NCBI RefSeq assembly: GCF_036785885.1 | Contig: NC_092329.1 | Span: forward strand, 21,346,449-21,410,448 | DNA: 64,000 nt | From: Coffea arabica | Lineage: Eukaryota; Streptophyta; Magnoliopsida; Gentianales; Rubiaceae | Direction of reading: 5' to 3' | Translations under genes and position numbers: made by a program | Shown: positions 23,788-32,278 of the stretch, in pieces | How the letters are laid out: each line of letters starts with the position of its first letter | Position numbering within the stretch: the stretch's first letter is position 1 | Notes under the pieces: model-generated | The model's database searches: none | What the model was told of the DNA's origin: nothing | Seen by the model: only the letters and a program-made list of their open reading frames with translations

Positions 23788-23880
23788 TGTAACGGCCCCA
23801 TCGTCCCCTAAGGCGAACCAGAGGGGCTGACGGACCGTCAGCCCCTCTGGTTCGCCTTAGGGGACGATGGGGCCGTCACA
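23788..23880. repeat. 93-bp palindrome replacing the E1 5' LTR
   Basis: Left arm 23788-23833 and right arm 23835-23880 are reverse complements at 45 of 46 positions (the mismatch is the fourth base of the left arm), with one base, A, at the centre (23834). The right arm equals the last 46 bp of the E1 3' LTR. The left arm is the same sequence inverted, so the 'LTR' begins TGTAACGGCC directly after the TSD and ends GTCACA directly before the PBS. About 2.6 kb of normal LTR is absent. Confidence 0.95.
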
Positions 23881-23882
23881 AG

Positions 23883-23896
23883 TGGTATCAGAGCCT
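23883..23896 (+). other. Primer-binding site of E1
   Basis: TGGTATCAGAGCCT lies two bases after the LTR end. It is complementary to the 3' end of plant initiator tRNA-Met, the usual primer of gypsy elements in plants. Confidence 0.92.
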
Positions 23897-23999
23897 AGGT
23901 TTAGATTAACCTGGGCATGTTAGGAATTTCTTGATTTGGGACTTGTATTTGATTGTTTTTTTTAAAGGGTGTTTGAGTTGAATCGTGTTTCTATGTAGG

Positions 24000-24521
24000 A
24001 TGGACGCGCGTAGTGGGCCTAGTGAGAGACCGACTGTGGAGCAGGGCCGGGGAGTACTTCCTATGATCAAGTACCAGGTCCGGCTGAGAGGGACAGCGGT
24101 ACGCTGGAGTCCGGCTAGTCGCCTTCGACGTTGTGAGTGCCGTCAGAGGTTTGCCGACCCCAATACACTAGTATGGGCCGTGGACAAAGAAAGGAAGGAG
24201 TTGGCCAAAGATTGTGCAAGGCTAGAGGCCGAGGTGAAGCAACTGAGAGAGGCCAACAAGAGGCAAGCCGAGCGAATTAAGGACTTGGAATATGACCTGA
24301 GTGAAGGTCAAGATAGAGTGGACGATCTGTGTACCCAATTGGGAGAGACACGTGAACGAATGGTCAAGAGGGCGAGGCAATTGAAGGAGAGGGCCGGATC
24401 GATTCTGAACTTGTGTGACGACCTATTAGGGGACGAGAGTGATGAGGACTCTTGCATGAGAGGTAGGGTCGGAGTCGAATCCGCTCAAGCGAGTAGGTCC
24501 TCTAGTCCCACGGTAGGCTAG
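24000..24521 (+). CDS. Pre-gag coiled-coil protein of E1 (173 aa)
   Basis: An intact ORF between PBS and gag. I take the ATG at 24000; an in-frame GTG lies 15 bases upstream. Residues about 20-55 hold a basic region (IKYQVRLRG, SPASRLRR, then a CEC pair). A long helix from about residue 60 to 135 is rich in Glu/Arg/Lys/Leu with heptad spacing (KERKELAKDCARLEAEVKQL), and the acidic tail reads LLGDESDED. It aligns along its length with the 190-aa ORF of E2 (46562-47134) and with a relic in G-out (35640-36030). No known domain is recognised. It has no stop while gag-pol of the same element has five. Possible roles (Gag partner, nucleic-acid binding) are conjecture. Confidence 0.75.
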   Translation: MDARSGPSERPTVEQGRGVLPMIKYQVRLRGTAVRWSPASRLRRCECRQRFADPNTLVWAVDKERKELAKDCARLEAEVKQLREANKRQAERIKDLEYDLSEGQDRVDDLCTQLGETRERMVKRARQLKERAGSILNLCDDLLGDESDEDSCMRGRVGVESAQASRSSSPTVG

Positions 24522-24881
24522 GGCTTGGTTCTTAGGTCATTTTGGGGACTTTTGACTCTTGTATGTATAAGGGATACGGAATGGTAGGCCGGGAAGGACC
24601 CTTAGCTAGTCGCGTTGTATATTGGACTAGTTTTGTATATATTACTTTTGTATTGCCATTCCGTAAGAGGCTCTCCCTGTTTGTACTTGACTGACTGTTT
24701 TGGTATAAACGTGTGATCTTGTTGTGATGACTGTGAATACGTGTTAAGTGTTTAAGTGTTGTATGTACCTGTTTGGTTCAGTGTTCATGTTTATTGTTAT
24801 GCACAGGAGTGTGTACCCTTTGATGTTAATGTTATACTTATACTTATGGGTATATTTTGATTGCTTGATTAATCTAGAGCG
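24522..24881 (+). other. Spacer between pre-gag ORF and gag in E1
   Basis: 360 bp non-coding, T-rich, with 'ggtaggccgggaaggaccc' and 'tattggactagttttgtat'. The E2 spacer (47135-47448) has counterparts such as 'tattggattttgtacc'. Both end just before gag at a TAG-containing stretch (E1 'ctagagcgatgg', E2 'ctagatgg'). It may hold signals letting gag be translated as second cistron or after splicing; that is inference. Confidence 0.5.
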
Positions 24882-26075
24882 ATGGAAGGCACGAGTAGTG
24901 GCCGAGGTAGAGGACGTGGGGGTAGACAGCCCACACCTGAACAGGGTACGGGAACGACAGTGCCCGAACCCAATCCTGAACCCCAAATCGATCCTACTGT
25001 GCAAGTAGCCGCTGCTATCTAGCAGATGACTGCTCTCCTGGCCCAGGTGGTGCAGCAACAGGGCCCCAACCCTAATCCACCTGTCGGCAATCCTGGAAAC
25101 CCTGGAAATCATGTCGAGAGCGAAGATCGAGCTCTCGAACGTTTCCAAAAATTTTCTCCACCTAAATTTCTCGGAGGGCCCGATCCGGACGTGGCAGAAC
25201 AATGGTTGGAGAAGATGATAGACATTTTTGCCGCCCTACATTACTCGGAGGAGAGGCAAGTGACTTTTGCGGTCTTTCAACTCGAAGGGCCCGCTCGCTC
25301 TTGGTGGAACATTATTCGGACAAAATGGGAGCGAGAACAGACGCCAAGGACATGGACGAATTTTGTACGGGAATTCAATGCCAAGTACTTTCCGCCATTG
25401 TTTCAGGAGAAAAAGGAGGACGAATTTATTCGTCTACGCCAAGGCACGCAATCGGTGGCCGAATATGAAAGCCAATTCACGCGTTTATCCAAGTTTGCCC
25501 CTGAGCTCATTGTGACGGAACAAAGAAGGGCGAGGCGTTTCCTTCAAGGACTTAATGTAGAAATCCAAAAGGATTTGGCCGTAGCCCAAATCACCACTTT
25601 CAGTGATGCTGTTGAGAAAGCATTACGATCCGAGAACGCAAGGCTTCAGGTGAGGAATTTCCAGAATAGGAAACGTGGAGCTGCTGGGAGTAGCTCAACC
25701 CAAGGGGATAAGGGCACCCCTCCTAAGTTTGGAAGGGGAGCTGGAGGGGGACGGTTTGTGAGTCCGGCTAGAGGGGCTCCCTCTCGAGGAAGCCAACCGG
25801 GATGAGGCCAACCGAGGAGCGCTTCACAAGGGAGTTCTGCTACTGTTACACGTGGGTCGTGTAGCTTCTGTGGGAAACCAAACCACACAGAGGACGACTG
25901 CTGGAGAAAACAGAACAAGTGCTTACGCTGCGGGAGTGCAGAGCACCGGCTCGCCAGTTGTCCAATCCAAGCCCGAGACGTGAAAGGAACTACACCGACG
26001 TCCAAGGCTACCTCAAGTCAATCACGGGTGGAGGGAGCCAAACCAAAGGTGCCTGCACGTGTATACTCTATCGAA
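24882..26075 (+). pseudogene. E1 gag (capsid and zinc knuckles), broken
   Basis: Starts with an Arg-Gly-rich segment (MEGTSSGRGRGRGG), then a retrotransposon gag core (ALERFQKFSPPKFLGGPDPD, EQWLEKM, FQLEGPARSWW, F.REFNAKYFPP, EFIRLRQGTQSVAEYESQF, FLQGLN), then two CX2CX4HX4C zinc knuckles (25860-25961: [14 protein letters not shown] and [14 protein letters not shown]). Gag builds the particle and packages RNA. Two stops interrupt it: TAG at 25020-25022, where E2 has CAG (Gln), and TGA at 25803-25805. The frame is lost near 26071-26080, where protease continues in another frame; one missing base explains this. The 259-codon stretch 25026-25805 is open. Confidence 0.92.
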
Positions 26076-29000
26076 CAACTCCAGTTCCTGACTCGGCTGA
26101 GGTAGTGGAAGGTACGATTCCTGTCTTTTACCGCCTAGCTAGAATTTTGATAGACCCTGGAGCCACCCATTCTTTTGTTAACCCTGAGTTTATGTGCGGA
26201 ATTGATATAAACCCTGTTATTCTTCCCTATGAGCTGGAAGTTAGTACTCCTACGGGGGACCAATGTTTGATTTCTAGCAAGATGTACTCGGATTGTGAGA
26301 TTTGGGTAGGTGAGCGGAAGTTAGTGGGAAATCTGATAAGTTTAGCCATAAAGGGATACGATGTAATATTAGGCATGGATTGGTTGGCTCGATACGATGC
26401 CCAACTGGATTGCAAGAGGAAAATAGTAGAATTCCGTATTCCTGGGGAGGCAACTTTGAAGTTAGATGTGAGGGGTAGTCTAGCCTCATCTGCTATGATA
26501 TCGGGTTTTCGAGCTAGAAAATTTTTGAGTAGAGGGGCGCAAGGATTCCTAGCTTTTCTTATAAACACCCCTGCCGACAAATTGAAAATAGAAGATGTTC
26601 CAGTAGTGAGTGAATACCCTGATGTTTTTCCTGACGAGTTAGTAAATTTGCCTCCAGAAAGAGAAATTGAGTTTGAAGTTAACCTTTGCCCAGGGGCTTC
26701 CCCTATTTCCAAAACTCCTTACCGAATGGCACCTGCGGAACTCAAAGAGTTGAAATTACAGTTGCAAGACCTTCTAGAGCGAGGGTTTATCCACGAGAGT
26801 GGATCACCTTGGGGGGCACCTGTTCTCTTTGTTAAAAAGAAGGACGGGACCTTGAGGCTATGTATCGATTACCGAGGGTTGAACAACGTGACCATTAAGA
26901 ATAAGTACCCCCTACCTCACATCGATGAGTTATTTGATCAATTACAAGGTGCGGAGGTCTTTTCAAAACTAGATCTTCGACAGGGGTATTACCAGTTGTT
27001 GATTAGAAAAGAAGATGTGCCTAAAACCGTCTTCAATTCTCGGTATGGGCACTACGAATTTGCCGTGATGCCTTTTGGACTGACCAATGCCCCTGCTGCT
27101 TTCATGGACCTCATGCATCGAATTTTCAAACCTTATCTTGACTGATTTGTCGTTGTTTTTATAGATGACATATTGGTTTATTCAAAAACCCGTGAGGAAC
27201 ATGAAGAACATTTGAAAGCGGTCCTACAAACCCTGAGGGAGCACCAGTTGTATGCCAAATTTAGCAAATGTGAGTTTTGGGTAGAAAGGGTTTCTTTTCT
27301 GGGGCACGTGATTTCAAAAGAAGGAATTGCTGTAGATCCGGCCAAGGTAGAAGCGGTGACTGAGTGGAAGAGACCCGATAACCCTACTGAGATCCGAAGT
27401 TTTCTAGGGTTGGCAGGTTATTACCGGTGATTTATTAAAGATTTTTCGAAACTTGCCAGTCCCTTAACCGATCTAACCAAGAAGGGTGGAAAATTTCTAT
27501 GGAGTGATAAGTGTGAAAATATCTTTCACGAGCTGAAACGGAGATTAACCATGGCCCCTATTCTGGCTTTACCTAACGGTCCGGACGGTTTCACTGTTTA
27601 CACTGACGCCTCCAAAGAAGGGTTAGGATGTGTATTGATGCAACATCAAAACGTGATAGCCTATGCTTCTAGAAAATTAAAAATTCATGAGCAAAACTAT
27701 CCCATTCATGACCTCGAACTGGCCGCAGTTGTCTTCGCTCTGAAAAAGTGGAGACACTATCTGTACAGGGTGACTTTTGAAGTCTATTCTAACCATAAGA
27801 GCCTCAAATACCTCTTTTCCCAGAAGGAACTGAACATGAGACAACGCCGTTGGATGGAATTCTTGGAGGATTATGACTATACCATTAACTACCATCCTGG
27901 AAAGGCTAACGTAGTAGCCGATGCCCTAAGTCGAAAGGCTCAGATTTCTGGATTGATGGTGAAAGAGTGGGAATTATTGGGAACCGTTGGAGAGTGGAAT
28001 CTGAAGTTGGAACAGAATAAGATAACTTTTGGGAATGTCCGAGTGATGTCCATATTTTTAGAAAAGATCAAGGAAGCTCAAACTAAAGATCCGACGGTTC
28101 AAAAGTGGATAGAAAAGGTGAAGGAAAGAGAACTTTCCGATTTTAATTTGAGCCCTGAAGGGATTATAAGATTTCGAAATCGAATAGTGGTGCCCAACGA
28201 TGAAACCTTGAGAAGGGAGATTTTGGAGGAAGCTCATCGATCTAAATATACAATCCATCCAGGAAGTAACAAGATGTACCATGACTTGCGACGATTGTAC
28301 TGGTGGGACAGGATGAAGAGAGAGATAGCTCGGTACGTCCAAACCTGCTTAGTGTGCCAGCAAGTTAAGGCCGAACACCAGAAACCTTCGGGATTACTGC
28401 AGCCTCTGGAGATTCCCGAATGGAAGTGGGAACACATCACCATGGACTTCGTTTCTGGACTGCCTAGAACTCAAAAGGGATATGACGCCGTTTGGGTGAT
28501 CGTTGATCGGTTGACCAAGTCGGCCCATTTCCTACCTGTGAATATGAAGTATTCCATGGATAAGTTAGCTCGAGTATATTTCGAAGAGATTGTGAGATTA
28601 CATGGAGTGCCCGTGAGCATCGTTTCCGACCGAGACCCTCGTTTTGTGTCCAGATTTTGGCAAAAGTTTCAGGAGACCTTGGGGACGAAGCTGAACTTGA
28701 GTACTACCTATCATTCTCAAACGGATGGACAATCAGAGCGAACAATTCAGACTCTTGAAGATATGTTACGAACGAGTATTCTGGATTTCGGGGGTAATTG
28801 GGGGCAACACATGACATTAGTAGAGTTCGCCTATAATAACAGCTATCACTCATCAATCCAAATGGCACCATACGAAGCCCTTTATGGATGAAAGTGCCGT
28901 TCACCAATATACTGGGATGAAGTGGGAGAAAAGAAGGTTCTAGATCCTACTATCATTCCTTGGATGGAGGATGCTCAAGAAAAGATCAAGTTAATCCGTC

Positions 29001-29638
29001 AGAGACTCCAGACAGCCCAAAGTCGCCAGAAGAGCTATGCCGACAACCGAAGGAAAGATTTGGAATTTGAAGTGGGGGACCATGTATTCCTCAAGATTAC
29101 ACCATTGCGAAGCATCACTGCTGGCCGAGGAAAGAAACTCCAACCTAGATTCATAGGACCGTTTCCGATCCTTCAACGGGTTGGAAAAGTAGCGTACCGG
29201 CTTGAATTGCCGCCGAGCTTGTCACGAATTCACGATGTATTCCATGTGTCGATGCTCAAAAAGTATTACCCTGATCCAACCCACATTGTCCAGCCGGAAG
29301 AAATTGAGATTGACGAAGCCCTTACTTACGAAGAAAAACCTGTACAAGTGCTTGATAGGAAAGTTAAGGAGCTGAGGAATAAGCAGATTCCACTGGTGAA
29401 GATTCTGTGGAAGAACCACGGAGTCGAGGAGGCAACCTGGGAGATGGAGAATGAGATGAAAACCAAATATCCTGAACTGTTTAGTGATTCAGGTGAGAAA
29501 TTTCGAGGACGAAATTCTTTAAGGGGGAGAGAGTGTGAGACCCTGAAAATTTTCATATTTTTCAGGCATTTATTTTGGGCTTTTGGGCCTAATTTTAGGG
29601 TTTTCTTCTATCCGTGGGTTTTCTGGGGAATTTTATGA
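26076..29638 (+). pseudogene. E1 pol: protease, RT, RNase H, integrase, chromodomain (three stops)
   Basis: One reading frame from about 26076. Protease: [11 protein letters not shown] (Asp at 26153). [47 protein letters not shown] at 27158-27169. RNase H: YTDAS (Asp at 27605), [23 protein letters not shown]. Integrase: HHCC zinc region about 28230-28355, then catalytic Asp (ITMDFVSG, about 28443), Asp (VSDRDPRF, about 28627) and Glu (SERTIQ, about 28736). Chromodomain about 29330-29490 (PLVKILWKNHG..EEATWEME). Stops are TGA at 27143, 27428 and 28889, each where an Arg codon CGA is expected. Lacking a normal stop, the frame runs over the PPT into the LTR to 29638. All catalytic residues remain visible. 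Confidence 0.95.
29518..29533 (+). other. Polypurine tract of E1
   Basis: The purine run AAGGGGGAGAGAG immediately precedes LTR start TGTGAGACCC (29534). It primes plus-strand synthesis in this class of element. Confidence 0.9.
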
Positions 29639-32181
29639 GAAAATATGAATTTTGCATCATTTTCTGGGTTTAGGTCAATTTCTGTGTTGTTAAGGGGGTA
29701 CAGCGGTTGCGGGACCCACTAAGACGATCGGTACAGTTAAATGTAGCTTTGAGAAATTTTATATACGGAAGCTTTGTGACCTAGTGTTATGAGTTAATTA
29801 GAGGTTAGTTGGCTTAATTAAGTGTTGTAAGACAAAAGGGAAGGGATAAGCTTGAAAGGCCACATGTCACATTTTCATTGGAGGTTGAAATTTTGACTTG
29901 TCTTACACCTTTACTAAATTAAATTTTGACCAAAATTCTTCATTTTTTTCTTACCTCTTGGCCGGCCAACTAGAGAGAAAAAAAGAAAGAAAGCTCTTCA
30001 ACTCTTGCTTCATTTTCTTGCCCAAATCTAGGAATTTAACCATTAATCTTCCAAATCTCTCCATAAAAACCTTCTTGCTAGGAGTGTTGAAGTGTTTGGT
30101 GGTTTTTGTTTGAAAGGAAAAGCTCTCATCTACCTTGTATCAAGAAATTGTAAGGTGAGTAAATATGGAATTGTTTCCTTGTTGGTTGTAAGATGAAAGT
30201 TATAGGTGATAGTAGTTCAAGAGGCTATTTTATGGAGTATTTCATGACTTATACTTGAGATGTGGCAATTTTCTATTTATTTAGGAATTTTCTGTTTTAT
30301 ATGATATATCATGGTTGAGTTGGGTGTGATGGCTTTATATGGCTTGATTTAGAGCTTATATGTGTTAATGGTGGTTAATTGTGGAAAATTTCAGCATTTG
30401 TGAGAAAATTTCGGTTTTAGGGTTTGATGAAATTGGGGCTTTTCCATGTATGGTTTTCGTGCTATCAATTGATGTGTATATGGTTGTATTGTGATTCAAA
30501 TGGGGTGAATGGACTAGTTTAAGAACCATAAGTGTAATGGTACAAGTTGGGTGTTGTTCATTAGGTTGGAAATGTGAAGAAATTAAGGGGAAATGCCGCC
30601 CAATTGGTTGTAGATATGGGTGGTCTTGAATTGAGAAGGATTTGAATTGAATGGATGAATTGGGGAGTTTGTTCACATTCCACACTTTCGTTGCTCCATT
30701 TTGTATTTTCGAGTAACTTGTATTAGTAGGTTAAACCTATACGTTGACTCGTGTACGAGTCTCAAATATGTTTCTTGCTTGTTTTAGGTCGTACCGGTGG
30801 ACCGGGACCTACTCCTGACTCGAACGTGTGATTTACTTGAGTACTTGGTGAGTGTATCATCAAATGGTTGATTGCACTTGATATGTGACTTGTATGGCTT
30901 GAATAGGTCAAGGGTGTACTTTATCGCTCTTGACCACTTACTGGCATTATTGTTACTGTTGGACTGTGAAATTTCATGTACATATGTGGTTTGATATTTG
31001 CTAGGGCTATGCCCTATTATTACTGTGAAAACTGAGCTCTTTTCCTTAGGCCGTTACTCGAGTCGAGCCGGCTAGGGCTTGGACGAGTCGTTAACGTGCT
31101 TTTGGGTCACTGATAGTCGAGTGGAGTATTTACTCCTCGACCTTATGGTATACTCGAGTATTGCCTTTTGTAACTGTGAGGTGTGCGGGCCCGGTAAGGG
31201 GGTGATTGGTGGAAGGAAATGGTGTAAAGAGGTGCCTACGGTTCTTGGTTGTCTCCAATGGTTGACGGAGTGTCAACGGGTATGATGAAGTACGGCAAGT
31301 GGAAAAACGGCCCTTGAGGGCCGATTGTATCCTTTTATATATGGTTGATTGATTAGAGGCACTTGTGTATATGTGGTTGTTGGCTTGTATTACTTATGTG
31401 CAAATTTGGTACCTCACGAGCATAATCTCACCCCGTTATTTTGTTTTCCTTACAGGAGCACCGTTGGACCTCAAGTTTTGAATGAGTTGAGCTAGATATG
31501 TAGTTAGTTTTGAATAGCTCCTCGGAAACTTGAACTTTGATGTATTTGATTCCAAGAACTTTTGAAGTGTAAATTGAACCTTTCTCATGTATAACTAGCT
31601 TTATCAAGTCTTGGATAAACTGCATTATGTGTTTGGTTGTGTTACGCGAGTTTCGATTTCGAACGAAGGAAGAAAGGATTTTTAGCAAAACTACTGTTCA
31701 GAATCCGGCCAAGAATCCGGCCAGTTTCTGGCCGGATACAAGGCCGGATATGCAGGGGAAAAGAAAAAAAAATTTGGGTTTTAGCTACTGGCCGCAATCC
31801 GGCCGGAGCAATCCGGCCAACTTCTGGCCGGATTTCCGGCCGGATTGACTGGGGAATTTCGACCCCTTTGGGACCAGCCTCTGCCTCCTATCCGGCCAAG
31901 AATCCGGCCGGATAGTGACGTGGCTGGTTACTGTTCATCCGCGGCAATTTTTTTCAGTTTCGTTTTTCTTGACCGTTTCAAGTGCTCGAGCGCTATATTT
32001 TCTTCCGTGGTAATATTATAGTAATAAGAGCAACTTGGTAAGGCTATACGCTTGTTTTATTAATTTTCCCTTTGCAAGTTAGATTTGGATCGTTTGTTCC
32101 GGGTTCGTAGTCCTGGCGAGAGTTGGGCAGGCGGTCCGTCAGCCCCTCTGGTTCGCCTTAGGGGACGATGGGGCCGTCACA
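29534..32181 (+). mobile_element. E1 3' LTR
   Basis: 2648 bp, TGTGAGACCC...CCGTCACA, followed by the CAACT duplication. It includes hairpins A (30906-30935, GGTCAAG/CTTGACC), B (31147-31165), C (31261-31277, GTTGAC/GTCAAC), D (31309-31322, GGCCC/GGGCC) and a weak E (31418-31429), the acceptor-like TTTGTTTTCCTTACAGG (about 31440-31456) and a GGCCGG cluster. The last 46 bp are the sequence duplicated as a palindrome at the element's 5' end. Confidence 0.93.
31695..31915. repeat. Cluster of CCGGCC/GGCCGG motifs in the E1 LTR
   Basis: About ten copies of AATCCGGCC or its complement GGCCGGAT in 220 bp, in both orientations, some fused as CCGGCCGG. Related motifs recur in the reverse LTR fragment at 39610-39705. 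Only a decayed trace (AGGCCGAGAG) is visible in S3 near 32488. Confidence 0.85.
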
Positions 32182-32186
32182 CAACT

Positions 32187-32278
32187 CCTCACACCTTTCT
32201 TGGTTTTTAGGTTGGTTGATTGGTTTAGGGCTTTAGTGCTCCACTAATCGTGCTAGGGCATCAATTGTCTGGTTAATA
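32187..32278 (-). mobile_element. G-out internal sequence between E1 and S3
   Basis: 92 bp of G-out between two insertions; it ends in TAATA (32274-32278), the left TSD of S3. No gene seen. Confidence 0.75.

Larger units (their letters stand above)
23788..32181 (+). mobile_element. E1: chromovirus-type gypsy element with aberrant 5' LTR
   Basis: 8394 bp inserted into G-out, flanked by identical CAACT at 23783-23787 and 32182-32186. Order: 93-bp palindrome in place of the 5' LTR, PBS, coiled-coil ORF, spacer, gag, protease, RT, RNase H, integrase, chromodomain, PPT, 2648-bp 3' LTR. Order and chromodomain mark a chromovirus; the long LTR suggests Tekay/Del. Because the 5' LTR promoter is absent, the copy cannot be transcribed or propagated in the normal way, and gag-pol is broken as well. 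Confidence 0.93.

Noticed and set aside
23788..23880. Palindrome as an independent hairpin transposon or MITE
   Set aside because: Both arms match the E1 LTR end and the CAACT duplication encloses the whole of E1, not the palindrome alone.
26071..26080. Programmed -1 frameshift between gag and protease in E1
   Set aside because: No slippery heptamer or following structure that I can see, and E2 reads in one frame up to the point where protease would begin; a one-base loss is simpler.
26153..26176. Protease motif DPGATHSF as an inactivating mutation
   Set aside because: I recall the DPG variant in many plant gypsy elements, so it is not evidence of decay.
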